A stretch of DNA of 64,000 nucleotides, taken from assembly GCF_022664455.2 (NCBI RefSeq), contig NZ_JAKRKC020000002.1:2790001-2854000 (forward strand). Direction: 5' to 3'. Position 1 is the first letter of the stretch. Every line of letters starts with the position of its first letter. The notes below the pieces were generated by a model. The model saw nothing but the letters and a program-made list of their open reading frames with translations. It did no database searches and was not told the DNA's origin. The stretch comes from Actinomadura luzonensis. GTDB lineage: Bacteria; Actinomycetota; Actinomycetes; Streptosporangiales; Streptosporangiaceae. Position numbers and translations under genes: made by a program. Shown in pieces: positions 40,143 to 49,540 of the stretch.

Positions 40143-41126
40143 TCAGCTGATGAGGCCGAAGCCGCGCACGGCCCGCGCGTAGTGGGCGCGCAGCTCCTCG
40201 TCGACGCGGTCGGAGTCGGCGCCGGAGAGCAGCTCGGCGTCCGGGGCGGAGGTGAGCACGCCGTCGTCGGTGAGCAGGAACCGGGTCAGCGCGCCCTCCC
40301 TGATCGCGGCCACGCTCTCGCCGCGCAGCGCCGCCGCCTGCATCGGCGCGAGGTAGCCGCGCCCGGCCGCCAGCGCCTCCAGCTCGGCCAGCTCCTGCGC
40401 GGGGACCGCGCGCAGCGCCCGCTCCCGCTGCCTGCGCAGCACCGCCTCCTGGCTCGCCGGGGCCAGCCGGGCCAGCGCGTAGCGGGCCAGCAGCACCGGG
40501 CCGCCCAGCACCCGGCCGACCAGGCGGCCGAAGAAGCCCGCCACCTCGTACGCGGTGCCCGGCTGGTCGGCGTACCCCAGCGAGGACGCGGTGATCCTGG
40601 TCTGGGCCTCCTCCCTGACGCGCAGCGGCGCGGCCTCCATCAGCGCCTCGCGCCAGGCCTCCAGCGTCTCCATCGCCCCGCCGACCACCAGCTCCTCCCC
40701 GCCGGGCGCCCGCGCGTACGCCGTCACCAGCAGCGTCACCCGCTGCCGGGCGGGCAGCGCCAGCCACAGGGGCAGCCCCACGACGAGCACCGGCCGGCGG
40801 GCCGCGCCGACGGGGCCGTACCAGGCGTCGGCGGCCAGGTCGCGGAGCGCGACCACGCGCGGGCGGCGCACCCCGACCCGGTCGGCCACCCGGTCGGCCA
40901 GCGCGTGCAACTCGGGCGCGGCGGCGCGCTCCAGCACCTCGGCGTCGGCGGGCAGGGCGGGCAGGTGCGGGCGCAACACCCAGGCGACGGCCAGGCTGAG
41001 CCCGCCCAGCAGCCACGCGATCAACGATCCCGCGTGCGCGGCGATCGCCCACAGGCCGACCGCGGCGAAGCCCAGCGTCATCAGGTGCACCAGCGACGCG
41101 AGGACGAGAGCGAGGAGGCGCTTCAC
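40143..41126 (-). CDS. M48-peptidase-like membrane protein lacking the zinc motif
   Basis: 327 residues. Two N-terminal helices (LLALVLASLVHLMTLGFAAV and LIAWLLGGLSLAVAWVL) are followed by ADRVGVRRPRVVALRDLAAD and a VLVVGLPLWLALPARQRV segment. These line up with HtpX/M48 peptidases, but where HExxH should follow it reads TLLVTAYARAPGG. No other HExxH is present, so it is probably a catalytically dead homologue. The start is GTG at 41126, seven bases after TACCAT. It lies between lipA and lipB in the same direction. Confidence 0.7.
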   Translation of the reverse strand: MKRLLALVLASLVHLMTLGFAAVGLWAIAAHAGSLIAWLLGGLSLAVAWVLRPHLPALPADAEVLERAAAPELHALADRVADRVGVRRPRVVALRDLAADAWYGPVGAARRPVLVVGLPLWLALPARQRVTLLVTAYARAPGGEELVVGGAMETLEAWREALMEAAPLRVREEAQTRITASSLGYADQPGTAYEVAGFFGRLVGRVLGGPVLLARYALARLAPASQEAVLRRQRERALRAVPAQELAELEALAAGRGYLAPMQAAALRGESVAAIREGALTRFLLTDDGVLTSAPDAELLSGADSDRVDEELRAHYARAVRGFGLIS

Positions 41127-41133
41127 ACCGGCG

Positions 41134-41139
41134 ATGGTA
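41134..41139 (-). promoter_or_regulatory. -10 hexamer of the M48-like gene
   Basis: TACCAT on the minus strand, CGCCGGT, then GTG at 41126. Confidence 0.45.
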
Positions 41140-41199
41140 AAACGGCGCTTGTCCGGATTCTGTCGAATATCGGTGGCGATTCGGTCACCGGCCCAACCG

Positions 41200-41892
41200 T
41201 CACCGGCGCAGCAGGTCCTCCTCGTGCAGGTCGAAGCCCTCCCTGCCGAGCGCCTCGGCCAGCCGCTTCTCCGCGATGGGCAGGACCTCCTCGACCACGA
41301 TCCGGCGGCCGGTCTCCGCCGACAACGACGAGACGCCCACGTCGGGCAGCCCGCACGGCGCGATCCGGTTGAACCAGCGGGGGTCGTTGGCGCAGTTGAG
41401 CGCGAAACCGTGCATGGTGACGCCGCGCGAGACCCGGATGCCGACCGCGCCGAGCTGGCGGTCGGGCAGCCCCAGCGCGGGATCGCCGATCGCCCACACC
41501 CCCGCCCGGCCGCTCACCCGGCGGGCCGAGACGCCGAAGTCGGCGCACACCTGGATCATCGTCTCCTCCAGGCGGCAGGCGTAGGCCACCACGTCGGTGA
41601 CGCCGACGATCGGGTAGGCCACGAGCTGCCCGGGGCCGTGCCAGGTCAGCCGGCCGCCCCGGTCGACGTCCACGACCGGGGTGCCGTCGGAGGGACGCTC
41701 GGCGGGCGCGGTGCGCCGGCCCGCCGTGTAGACGGGCGCGTGCTCGAGGAACAGGACGGTGTCGGGCAGCTCGCCCGCCGCCCGTTTGCCGTGCACCCAG
41801 CGCTGCAGCGACCAGGCCTGCTCGTAGGGGACGTCGACACCGAGTCGGACGATGGCCAGTGCGTGGGGATCGTCCCCGGGGATGGGGCGCAT
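41200..41892 (-). CDS. lipB: octanoyl-[ACP]:protein octanoyltransferase, catalytic Lys replaced
   Basis: 230 residues. Transfers octanoate from acyl carrier protein to lipoyl domains. Conserved blocks: [42 protein letters not shown] and nucleophile Cys180 in [14 protein letters not shown]. The general-base Lys, 34 residues before the Cys in the family (Lys142/Cys176 in M. tuberculosis), is Gln146 here ([12 protein letters not shown]). Everything else is intact. The ATG follows CACAAT by six bases. One base change (AAG to CAG) would explain the substitution. Confidence 0.92.
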   Translation of the reverse strand: MRPIPGDDPHALAIVRLGVDVPYEQAWSLQRWVHGKRAAGELPDTVLFLEHAPVYTAGRRTAPAERPSDGTPVVDVDRGGRLTWHGPGQLVAYPIVGVTDVVAYACRLEETMIQVCADFGVSARRVSGRAGVWAIGDPALGLPDRQLGAVGIRVSRGVTMHGFALNCANDPRWFNRIAPCGLPDVGVSSLSAETGRRIVVEEVLPIAEKRLAEALGREGFDLHEEDLLRR

Positions 41893-41898
41893 GAGCCT

Positions 41899-41904
41899 AT
41901 TGTG
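41899..41904 (-). promoter_or_regulatory. lipB -10 hexamer
   Basis: CACAAT on the minus strand, AGGCTC, then ATG at 41892. Confidence 0.4.
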
Positions 41905-41930
41905 CCGTTCCCTCACCCTTGAAGGGTAAT

Positions 41931-42668
41931 TCAGGGGGTCAGCATGCGGGGCTCGATCCGCAACTCCTTCACCCCGTCGGCCCCGTCGTGTTCCAGCCGG
42001 TAGGCGTAGCCGCCGGGCTCGACGCTGACCGCCTGGATGAACTCGGTGCCCACGTAGTGCAGGCCGACGCCCTCGTCGGCGGCGTAACCGCCGGGCAGCT
42101 CGCCGCTCGCCACCGACTGCTGCAGCAGCGGCCGGCGCTGCGGGTCGGAGTCGTAGTGCACGCCGCACGAGTACGGCAGCAGGCCCAGCCCGTCGGCCCA
42201 CACCCGCAGCTCGGGGCCGAAGGAGTCGGTGTTGCCGCCCACGTGCCAGCACAGCGCGCCCGCGCTCTGCCCCGACAGCACCACGCCGGCCCGCCACGCC
42301 TCGCCCAGCGCCTCGTCCAGGCCGTGCAGCCGCCACAACGCCATCAGGTTCGCCACGCTGCCGCCGGAGACGTAGATCATGTCCTGTTCCAGGATCCACG
42401 CTCTCGGATCGGGCACGTTGGGCATGGGGAACACCGTCAGATGGCTCAGCTCCACGTCCCACCCGGCGAACGCGCCGTACATCTTCAGGATCCAGTCGGA
42501 GTCGTCGCCCAGCGCGGTCGCCATCAGGCCCAGCCGCGGACGGTCCTGCCCGGTCAGGTCGAGGCCGTAGCGCAGCAGCCCGCTCGCCTCCAGGAACGAG
42601 TAGCGCGGGCTCGGGCGGAACGAGCCGCCCCCGATCGCGAGGATGTGCGACTGGCCTGACCGTGTCAT
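41931..42668 (-). CDS. peptidase E (family S51)
   Basis: 245 residues. The nucleophile lies in [12 protein letters not shown] (Ser135), with [14 protein letters not shown] before it, and [11 protein letters not shown] where the catalytic His is expected. S51 members remove N-terminal Asp from dipeptides or act as cyanophycinase-like enzymes; the short form here matches dipeptidase E. The start at 42668 has GGGGAG upstream. It lies 37 bp before the next gene in the same direction. Confidence 0.9.
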   Translation of the reverse strand: MTRSGQSHILAIGGGSFRPSPRYSFLEASGLLRYGLDLTGQDRPRLGLMATALGDDSDWILKMYGAFAGWDVELSHLTVFPMPNVPDPRAWILEQDMIYVSGGSVANLMALWRLHGLDEALGEAWRAGVVLSGQSAGALCWHVGGNTDSFGPELRVWADGLGLLPYSCGVHYDSDPQRRPLLQQSVASGELPGGYAADEGVGLHYVGTEFIQAVSVEPGGYAYRLEHDGADGVKELRIEPRMLTP

Positions 42669-42705
42669 CTCAAGAACTCCCCACCGGCAGAGAAACGAAC
42701 GGCCA

Positions 42706-43599
42706 CTAGAGTACGGCGCGCAGCGCCTCGTCGAGTCGGGTATGGGCGAAGCGGTAGCCGCTCGCGGCCAGCTTGCCCGGCAGCACGCGGTGGCTCGGCA
42801 GCAGCCCCGCCCGCGCGAACTCCCCGAGGCCGAGCGACAGCGCGAACGCCGGCACCGGGATCGGCATCGCGCCGCGCCGCACCGCCCGCGCCAGCGTGCG
42901 GGTGAAGGCGGCGTTCGTGACCGGGCCGGGCGAGGTGAGGTTGACCGGCCCGCGCACCTCCCGCTCGCGCAGCAGGTGCAGCACCGCCCCCACCCAGTCG
43001 GCCTCGGTGATCCACGACCAGTACTGCCGGCCCGAGCCGAGCGGCGCGCCGAGCCCCATCCTGAACAGCGGCAGGACGCGGCCCAGCATCCCGCCCCGCC
43101 CGCTCAGCACCAGGCCGGTGCGCAGCGTGACGGTCCTGATGCCGGCCTCCCCGGCCCGCGCGGCCTCGCCCTCCCAGCGCTCGCACAGGTCGGCGAGGAA
43201 ACCGTCGCCCTTGCCCTGGCTCTCGTCGATCTCCCGATCGCCGGTGTCGCCGTAGAAGTCGACCCCGGAGGCCGACAGCAGCACCTCGGGCGGGCTGGAC
43301 AGCTCGCGCAGCGCGTCGACCAGCGTGCGGGTGCCCGCGACCCGGCTGGCGACCAGCTCGCGCTTGTACGCCTCGCTCCACCGCCGGTCGCCGATCGGCG
43401 CGCCCGCCAGGTGCACCGCGGCCTCGGCGCCCTCCAGCGCGGACGGGTCGGCGAGCTTGTCGCCCGGCCGCCAGGTCACCTCACCGGGGCCGCGGGCCGG
43501 CCGCCGCACCAGGCGCACCACCTCGCGCCCCTCGTCGCGCAGCGCCTCGACCAGCGCCGTCCCCAGCAGCCCCGACGCCCCCGTCACGATGATCCCCAT
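42706..43599 (-). CDS. TIGR01777 family NAD(P)-dependent epimerase-like protein
   Basis: 297 residues. GIIVTGASGLLGTALVEAL is the Rossmann nucleotide site. LAGAPIGDRRWSEAYKREL and SASGVDFYGDTGD are the TIGR01777/YfcH signatures, the Tyr standing in for the SDR catalytic residue. A C-terminal DUF1731-like end (PSHRVLPGKLAASGYRF) closes it. Reaction unknown. The ATG at 43599 is six bases after TACTGT; a GTG two codons upstream lies in that spacer. Confidence 0.9.
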   Translation of the reverse strand: MGIIVTGASGLLGTALVEALRDEGREVVRLVRRPARGPGEVTWRPGDKLADPSALEGAEAAVHLAGAPIGDRRWSEAYKRELVASRVAGTRTLVDALRELSSPPEVLLSASGVDFYGDTGDREIDESQGKGDGFLADLCERWEGEAARAGEAGIRTVTLRTGLVLSGRGGMLGRVLPLFRMGLGAPLGSGRQYWSWITEADWVGAVLHLLREREVRGPVNLTSPGPVTNAAFTRTLARAVRRGAMPIPVPAFALSLGLGEFARAGLLPSHRVLPGKLAASGYRFAHTRLDEALRAVL

Positions 43600-43605
43600 G
43601 ACCAC

Positions 43606-43611
43606 ACAGTA
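43606..43611 (-). promoter_or_regulatory. -10 hexamer of the TIGR01777 gene
   Basis: TACTGT on the minus strand, GTGGTC, then ATG at 43599. Confidence 0.45.
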
Positions 43612-43630
43612 CGCCCGCCGGGACGCGAGA

Positions 43631-43661
43631 GGCCGGACGCCCCAGGAAGGGACGCCCGGCC
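43631..43661 (-). terminator. Rho-independent terminator of sucB
   Basis: On the minus strand a 13-bp stem (GGCCGGGCGTCCC with GGGGCGTCCGGCC, two wobbles) and a five-base loop, 22 bases past the stop, then TCTCG. Confidence 0.6.
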
Positions 43662-43683
43662 CGGCGCACGTGCGGGAACGGCC

Positions 43684-45174
43684 TTACGCGAGGCCGAGCT
43701 GGGCCTCGAAGCGGCCCTCCTCCAGGCGGCGCTTGATCGTCGTCAGGAAGCGGGCGGCGTCGGCCCCGTCGACCAGGCGGTGGTCGTAGGTCAGCGCCAG
43801 GTAGACCATCGAGCGCACCGCGATGACCTCGCCCTCCGGCGTGTCGAGCACGACGGGACGCTTGACGACCGCGCCCGTGCCGAGCATGCCGACCTGCGGC
43901 TGGTTGAGGATCGGGGTGTCGAACAGCGCGCCGCGGCTGCCGGTGTTGGTCAGCGTGAACGTGCCGCCGGTGATCTCGTCGGGCGTCACCTGGTTGTTGC
44001 GGGTGCGCTCGGCGAGGTCGGTGACCTTGCGGGCGAGCCCGGCGAGGTTGAGGTCGCCGGCGTTCTTGACGACCGCCGCGAGCAGGCCGCGCTCGGTGTC
44101 GACCGCGATGCCGAGGTTCTCGACGTCGAAGTAGGTGACCTCGTTGGTCTCGTTGTTGATCGTGGCGTTGAGCTTGGGGTGCTGCTTGAGCGCCTCGACC
44201 GTGGCCATCGCGAAGAACGGGGTGAAGGTCAGCTTGACGCCCTCGCGGCGCAGGAAGTCGTCCTTCGCCCGCGCCCGGAGCTGCGCGATCTTGGTGACGT
44301 CCACCTCGACGACCGAGGTGAGCTGCGCGGCGGTCTGCAGCGACTCGACCATGCGCTTGGCGATGGTCTGACGCAGCCGCGTCATCTTCTCCGTACGGCC
44401 GCGCAGCGTCGTGTCGACCTCGACCGGCTCGGGCGCCGCGGCGACCGGGGCCTGCGCCGCCGGGGCCGGGGCCTGGGCGGCCTGGGCGGCGGCCGGAGCC
44501 GGGGCGGCCTGGGCCGCGGCGGCCTTCTCGCGCTGCGCCTTGGCGGCCTCCAGCACGTCCTGCTTGCGGATGCGGCCGCCGACGCCGGTGCCGTTGATCG
44601 CGTCGAGGTCGACGCCGTGCTCGTTGGCGAGCTTGCGCACCAGCGGCGTGACGTAGGGGCTCTCGCCCGACGGCTGCGCCGGGGCGGGCGCGGCCTGCGG
44701 GGCCGGAGCCGCCTGCGGGGCGGGGGCGGCCTGCTGGGCGGGCTGCGGGGCCGGGGCGGGCGCCGGGGGCGGCGTCTGCTGGGCGGGCTGCTGGGCGGGC
44801 TGGGCGGGCTGCTCGGGAGCCGGCTGCGGGATGGAGGAGGCGGGGGCGGCCTGGGCGGGCTCGGGCTCCGGCTCCGGCTCGGGCTGCGCCGCGGGGGCCG
44901 GGGACTCGGCGGCCGGGGCGGCCGCGCCCTCCTGGGCGTTCTCGTCGATGATGGCCAGCTCGGCGCCGACCTCGACGGTCTCGTCCTCGGCAACGACGAT
45001 CTTCGTGAGGACGCCCGCGGACGGCGACGGGATCTCGGTGTCGACCTTGTCGGTCGAGACCTCCAGGAGCGGCTCGTCGGCCTCGACGCGCTCGCCCTCC
45101 TTCTTCAGCCAACGGGTTACGGTGCCCTCGGTCACGCTCTCGCCGAGCTGGGGCATCTGTACGGAGACCGGCAT
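43684..45174 (-). CDS. sucB: dihydrolipoamide succinyltransferase (2-oxoacid dehydrogenase E2)
   Basis: 496 residues. A single lipoyl domain (1-77) carries Lys43 in [12 protein letters not shown]. An unusually long Ala/Pro/Gln linker spans about 80-165. The peripheral subunit-binding domain is [20 protein letters not shown] onward. The catalytic core ends in [17 protein letters not shown] with the active-site His and Asp. Whether it serves 2-oxoglutarate or pyruvate dehydrogenase cannot be settled, as actinobacteria share E2s; no E1 gene is in the window. It is in the same direction as lpd, 38 bp behind it. Confidence 0.93.
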   Translation of the reverse strand: MPVSVQMPQLGESVTEGTVTRWLKKEGERVEADEPLLEVSTDKVDTEIPSPSAGVLTKIVVAEDETVEVGAELAIIDENAQEGAAAPAAESPAPAAQPEPEPEPEPAQAAPASSIPQPAPEQPAQPAQQPAQQTPPPAPAPAPQPAQQAAPAPQAAPAPQAAPAPAQPSGESPYVTPLVRKLANEHGVDLDAINGTGVGGRIRKQDVLEAAKAQREKAAAAQAAPAPAAAQAAQAPAPAAQAPVAAAPEPVEVDTTLRGRTEKMTRLRQTIAKRMVESLQTAAQLTSVVEVDVTKIAQLRARAKDDFLRREGVKLTFTPFFAMATVEALKQHPKLNATINNETNEVTYFDVENLGIAVDTERGLLAAVVKNAGDLNLAGLARKVTDLAERTRNNQVTPDEITGGTFTLTNTGSRGALFDTPILNQPQVGMLGTGAVVKRPVVLDTPEGEVIAVRSMVYLALTYDHRLVDGADAARFLTTIKRRLEEGRFEAQLGLA

Positions 45175-45212
45175 CGTTATTCTTCTCTCGCGTTCTGATC
45201 TCGAGGGCTGGA

Positions 45213-46577
45213 CTAGTTGTGTACGTGCAACGGCTTGCCGGCGAGGGCCAGCATCGCCTCACCCATCGCCTCGGACTGGGTCGGGTGTGCGTGGATCAGC
45301 TGGGCGACCTCTGCGGGCAGCGCCTCCCAGTTGTAGATCAGCTGGCCCTCCGTGACGAGCTCGCCGATGCGCCGGCCCACCATGTGGACACCGACGACCG
45401 GGCCGTCCTTCTGGGCGATGACCTTCACCGCGCCGGAGGTGCCGAGGATCTGGCTCTTGGGGTTTCCCGCCAGGTCGTAGACCTGCTCGACGATCTCGAT
45501 GCCGCGCTCGGCGGCCTGGGCCGAGGTGAGGCCGACCGAGGCGACCTCGGGGTCGGAGTAGGTGATGCGGGGCACGCCAGCGTAGTCGATGGGCGGCGGG
45601 TTGAGGCCGGCGATGTGCTCGGCCACCATGATGCCCTCGGCGAACCCGGCGTGCGCGAGCTGCGGCGTCGGGATGAGGTCGCCGATGGCGTAGACGCCCG
45701 CGACCGAGGTGCGGCAGTGCTCGTCCACCACGACCGCGCCGCGCTCGACGGCGACGCCCTGCTCCTCGAAGCCCAGGCCGGCCGAGACCGGGCCGCGGCC
45801 GACCGCGACGAGCAGCAGCTCGGCGTCGAGGGTCTTGCCGTTGGCCAGGGTGACCACCACGCCCGTCTCGGTGGTCTTGGCGCTGTCGAAGAAGACGCCC
45901 AGCTCGTACTTGATGCCGCGGCGGCGGAAGGCCCGCTCCAGCAGCTTGGAGCTGGACTCCTCCTCGGTGGGCAGCAGGTGCGGCAGCGCCTCGACGATCG
46001 TCACCTCGGCGCCGAAGGAGCGGTAGACGCTGGCCAGCTCGACGCCGATCACACCGCCGCCCAGCACGATCACCGAGCTCGGCACGCGGTCCATCCGCAG
46101 CGTGTGCTCGCTGGTGATGACGCGCTCGCCGTCGATCTCCAGGCCGGGCAGCGACCGCGGGGCCGAGCCGGTGGCGAGGACGACGTGGCGGCCCTCGTAG
46201 ACCTCGTCGCCGACCTGCACCCGGTTCGCGCCGACCAGGCGGCCCTCGCCCTCGACCACCGTCACGCCCGCGCCCTTGAGCAGGCCCTGCACGCCCTTCC
46301 AGGCCCGCGTGACGATCTTGTCCTTGAAGGCGTGCACGCCCTGCACGTCGATGCCCTCGAAGCGGGCCTTGACGCCGTAGGACGCGCTCTCGCGGGTCTC
46401 GTCGGCGATCTCGGCCGAGTGCAGCAGGGCCTTCGTGGGGATGCATCCCCTGTGGAGGCAGGTGCCGCCGATCTTGTCCTTCTCGATGAGGACGACCGAC
46501 TTGCCCAGCTCAGCCGCCCGAAGCGCGCACGCGTAACCGCCGCTGCCGCCACCTAGGACGACGATGTCGTAGGCCAC
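45213..46577 (-). CDS. lpdA: dihydrolipoyl dehydrogenase (E3)
   Basis: 454 residues. FAD site [19 protein letters not shown]; redox disulfide Cys40/Cys45 in [16 protein letters not shown] site [17 protein letters not shown]; and the C-terminal His-Glu pair in [15 protein letters not shown]. It reoxidises the dihydrolipoyl group on E2. The GTG start at 46577 has AAGGAG eight bases away. First gene of an lpd-sucB unit and 51 bp from the pepA stop. Confidence 0.97.
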   Translation of the reverse strand: MAYDIVVLGGGSGGYACALRAAELGKSVVLIEKDKIGGTCLHRGCIPTKALLHSAEIADETRESASYGVKARFEGIDVQGVHAFKDKIVTRAWKGVQGLLKGAGVTVVEGEGRLVGANRVQVGDEVYEGRHVVLATGSAPRSLPGLEIDGERVITSEHTLRMDRVPSSVIVLGGGVIGVELASVYRSFGAEVTIVEALPHLLPTEEESSSKLLERAFRRRGIKYELGVFFDSAKTTETGVVVTLANGKTLDAELLLVAVGRGPVSAGLGFEEQGVAVERGAVVVDEHCRTSVAGVYAIGDLIPTPQLAHAGFAEGIMVAEHIAGLNPPPIDYAGVPRITYSDPEVASVGLTSAQAAERGIEIVEQVYDLAGNPKSQILGTSGAVKVIAQKDGPVVGVHMVGRRIGELVTEGQLIYNWEALPAEVAQLIHAHPTQSEAMGEAMLALAGKPLHVHN

Positions 46578-46628
46578 AGGAAGGCTCCTTGGTCGGGGTG
46601 TTCGTGATGGCTCATCTTTTCATCTGTT

Positions 46629-48104
46629 TCAGATGCTCGCGTGCCGCTCGGCGAGTCCGATCAGGGTGCGGGTGACCGCGCCCGTGCCGCCCTTGGGGAC
46701 GTATCCGTACGGCTCGCCCTTGTTGAACGCGGGCCCCGCCATGTCGATGTGCGCCCAGCGCACGCCGTCCGGGACGAACTCCTTGAGGAAGATGCCCGCG
46801 GCCAGCATGCCGCCGAACCGCTCGGGGTGCAGGTTGGCGATGTCGGCGATGGGGGAGTCGAGGCCCTTGCGCAGCTCCTCCGGCAGCGGCATGCCCCAGG
46901 CGTTCTCGCCGGCGGCGTTGGCGGCCTCGACGACGAGCTCCCTGACGGCGTCGTCGTTGGCCATGACGCCGGCCGTGCGCCAGCCCAGGGCGACGATCTG
47001 CGCGCCGGTGAGGGTGGCCACGTCGACGATCAGGTCGGGGTGGTCCTCGGCGGCGCGGGCGATGCCGTCCATCAGCACCAGGCGGCCCTCGGCGTCGGTG
47101 TCGAGCACCTCGACGGTCTTGCCGCTGTAGCTGTGGATGACGTCGGAGGGGCGCTGCGCGGTGCCGCTCGGCAGGTTCTCGGCCAGGCAGAGGTAGCCGA
47201 CGGCGTTGACCGGCAGCCCGAGGCGGGCGATGCCGAGCAGCGCGCCGAGGACGGCGCCCGCGCCGCCCATGTCGGACTTCATCCAGTCCATGGACGCGGA
47301 CGGCTTCAGCGACAGGCCGCCGGAGTCGAAGGTGATGCCCTTGCCGACGTAGGCGAGCGTCTTGGTCGCCTCGGGGTGGCTGTAGGCGAGGCGGACCAGG
47401 CGCGGCGGGTTGGCCGAGCCCTGGCCGACGCCGATGAGGCCGCCGTAGCCACCGTCGCGGAGCTGCTTGTCGTCGAGCACCTCGACGCTCAGCCCGGCCT
47501 CGGCGCCCTTCTGCTCGGCGATCTCGGCGAACCTGGCCGGCCACAGGTCGGAGGGCGGCGTGTTGACCAGGTCGCGGACGAGCGCGACCGACTCGGCCAG
47601 CACGCCCGCGCGCTCGGCGGCGGAATCGGGCTGCCCGGAGACCACGGTCAGCTCGGCGACGGGGGCCTGCTGCTCGCCGGTGGTGCGGTAGCGGCCGAAG
47701 GAGTAGGCGCCCAGCAGGCCGCCGAGCGCGACCGCCTCGGCCTCCTCGGGGGTGCCGGCGGGCAGGGCGAGCGCGGCGCGGGCGGTGCCGGCCAGCGAGC
47801 GGACGGCGGCGCCGGCGGCCCGGCGCAGCGTCTCGGCGCCGGCGCCCGCGGGGGCGCCCAGACCGACCGCGACCAGCAGCGGGGCGGCGATGGCGCCGAA
47901 CGTGGGCAGCTTGGCGAGCTCGCCGCTCTTGCCGGTGAAGGCGACCGCGCGGAGCGAGGCGGCGAGCTTGCCGCCGAAGGCCGCGTCGAGGGATTCTGCG
48001 CCCGCGGCGGGGACGGGTCCGTCCTGGCCGTGCGTGAAGCCGACGATCAACGCGTCGGTGTCTAGCGAGACGGGATCTGCTGAGTTCAGCCGCACAGTGG
48101 TCAC
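46629..48104 (-). CDS. pepA: leucyl aminopeptidase (family M17)
   Basis: 491 residues. The C-terminal M17 catalytic domain has the metal-site motifs VGKGITFDSGGLSLK and KSDMGGAGAVLGAL and the signature DTDAEGRLVLMDG. The N-terminal macro-like domain is Ala-rich. It removes N-terminal residues from peptides as a hexamer. The start chosen is GTG at 48104, eight bases past TAGCAT; an ATG at 48140 would lie upstream of that promoter. In streptomycetes pepA also neighbours lpd and sucB. Confidence 0.95.
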   Translation of the reverse strand: MTTVRLNSADPVSLDTDALIVGFTHGQDGPVPAAGAESLDAAFGGKLAASLRAVAFTGKSGELAKLPTFGAIAAPLLVAVGLGAPAGAGAETLRRAAGAAVRSLAGTARAALALPAGTPEEAEAVALGGLLGAYSFGRYRTTGEQQAPVAELTVVSGQPDSAAERAGVLAESVALVRDLVNTPPSDLWPARFAEIAEQKGAEAGLSVEVLDDKQLRDGGYGGLIGVGQGSANPPRLVRLAYSHPEATKTLAYVGKGITFDSGGLSLKPSASMDWMKSDMGGAGAVLGALLGIARLGLPVNAVGYLCLAENLPSGTAQRPSDVIHSYSGKTVEVLDTDAEGRLVLMDGIARAAEDHPDLIVDVATLTGAQIVALGWRTAGVMANDDAVRELVVEAANAAGENAWGMPLPEELRKGLDSPIADIANLHPERFGGMLAAGIFLKEFVPDGVRWAHIDMAGPAFNKGEPYGYVPKGGTGAVTRTLIGLAERHASI

Positions 48105-48112
48105 GTAAACCG

Positions 48113-48118
48113 ATGCTA
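48113..48118 (-). promoter_or_regulatory. pepA -10 hexamer
   Basis: TAGCAT on the minus strand, eight bases, then GTG at 48104. Confidence 0.45.
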
Positions 48119-48194
48119 TCCACGTCTTCTGACTACTCACAAACAGGGGTTCATCCTACAAATCAGCGGGCTCTGTCGTTGTCGGCGACATGGT

Positions 48195-48209
48195 GCTAGT
48201 GTCATTAGC
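48195..48209. promoter_or_regulatory. palindrome at the GntR promoter
   Basis: GCTAGTG-T-CATTAGC, one mismatch, ending four bases before the ATG. It resembles the TAGTGT-type operators of YtrA-like GntR regulators and includes a TAGTGT -10 on the plus strand. Confidence 0.6.
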
Positions 48210-48212
48210 ATC

Positions 48213-48572
48213 ATGCTGCTGACGCTCGACCTGAACGACGCCCGGCCCCTGCACGAGCAGGTCGCCGGCGCCATCCGGCGCGCCATCGGAGAGGGCTCCT
48301 ACGCGCCCGGCGACCGCCTGCCGCCCGCCCGCGACCTCGCGCAGGCGCTCGGCATCAACCCCAACACCGTCCTCCGCGCCCTGCGGGACCTGCGCGACGA
48401 GGGCCTGCTGGAGTTCCGGCGCGGCAGGGGCGTCAGCGTGGCGGGCCCCGCCACCGGCGCCGTCGCCGGCCGCGCCCTGCTCGTCCAGCGAGCGCGCGAG
48501 CTGCTGGAGGAAGCCCGAAGGTACGGCTACGGCCGTGACGACCTCATCACCATCCTGGAGGAGCTCCCATGA
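48213..48572 (+). CDS. GntR-family (YtrA-like) regulator
   Basis: 119 residues. DARPLHEQVAGAIRRAIGEG then LPPARDLAQALGINPNTVLR is the GntR winged helix. The C-terminal tail is short (GRALLVQRARELLEEARRYG), as in the YtrA group that lacks a large ligand domain. A palindrome covers its promoter. Its stop overlaps the next start as ATGA, so it is the first gene of a three-gene operon that it probably represses. Confidence 0.92.
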   Translation: MLLTLDLNDARPLHEQVAGAIRRAIGEGSYAPGDRLPPARDLAQALGINPNTVLRALRDLRDEGLLEFRRGRGVSVAGPATGAVAGRALLVQRARELLEEARRYGYGRDDLITILEELP

Positions 48573-49540
48573 ACCCCCGAGTGACGGCCGCCGCCTGGGG
48601 CCTGCTCGTCACCGCCGTCCAGATCGGGCTGCCACTGGCGGTGCGCGGCCGGCTGCCGGAGCCCATGGCCACGCACTGGGGCGTGGGCAACCGGCCCGAC
48701 GGCTCGATGCCCTTCACCCGCTACGTGCTGATCGAGACCCTGTTCTGGGTGCTGCCCTGGGTCACGGCGCTCGCCGTCGCCGGCACGGGCCGCGCTCTGG
48801 AGCACAGGCAGGGCCGCATCGCCTGGTGGGGCGGGCTGTTCGGGCTCGGCGTGTTCGCCGCCGGCCTCAACGTGAGCACCGTGCTCGCCAACCTCGGCGC
48901 CGCCCACTGGACGCAGGCGCGGCTGACGGCGCCGCACCCGCTGGTCGTCGTCGCCGCCGCCTGCGCGGCCGGCGCGCTCGCCGCCTACCTGGGACGCGGC
49001 GAGCCGGACGTCCTCCCCGCCGGGCACCGCGAGCCGCCGCTGCTGCGCCTGCGGCCGGGGGAGCGGGCGGTCTGGGTCGGCCACGTCACCAACCCCTGGC
49101 TGGCGCTCATCACCCTGGTCGCGGCCGGCGGGCTCGTCGTGCTCGGCGCGCTCTCCCTGGTGGGCGTGGCCGGGGGCCAGGTGGCCGCCGCCGTCCTGCC
49201 CGCGCTGGTCATCATGCTGGCGGTCGGGCTGCTGACCTCCTCCGCCTCGGTGCGGGCGGGCGGCGACCACGTGGTGATCCGTCTCGGGCCGCTGCGCGTG
49301 CCGGTCCGCCGCATCCCGCTGGCGAAGATCGAGTCGGCCTGGGCCGAGGACCGCTACCCCAGCCAGGTCGGCGGGTGGGGCGTCCGCGGGCTGCCCGGCG
49401 GTGCCACCATCATGTTGCGCGGCGGCCAGTGCCTGGTGATCGCCTACCGGTCGGGGGGCCGGCTGGCCATCAGCGTCGACGACGCCGCCCGCGGCGCCTC
49501 CCTCGTCAACGCCCTCATCGCGGAGCGGGTGCAATCATGA
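48569..49540 (+). CDS. DUF1648 domain membrane protein
   Basis: 323 residues. The N-terminal DUF1648 block (LPEPMATHWGVGNRPDGSMP) sits between the first helices; six or so further hydrophobic segments follow. A C-terminal soluble beta part (SVRAGGDHVVIRLGPLRVPV) ends with IAYRSGGRLAISVDDAA. Such proteins occur with GntR/YtrA regulators and may be sensors of envelope stress; function unknown. Coupled on both sides by four-base overlaps. Confidence 0.85.
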   Translation: MNPRVTAAAWGLLVTAVQIGLPLAVRGRLPEPMATHWGVGNRPDGSMPFTRYVLIETLFWVLPWVTALAVAGTGRALEHRQGRIAWWGGLFGLGVFAAGLNVSTVLANLGAAHWTQARLTAPHPLVVVAAACAAGALAAYLGRGEPDVLPAGHREPPLLRLRPGERAVWVGHVTNPWLALITLVAAGGLVVLGALSLVGVAGGQVAAAVLPALVIMLAVGLLTSSASVRAGGDHVVIRLGPLRVPVRRIPLAKIESAWAEDRYPSQVGGWGVRGLPGGATIMLRGGQCLVIAYRSGGRLAISVDDAARGASLVNALIAERVQS

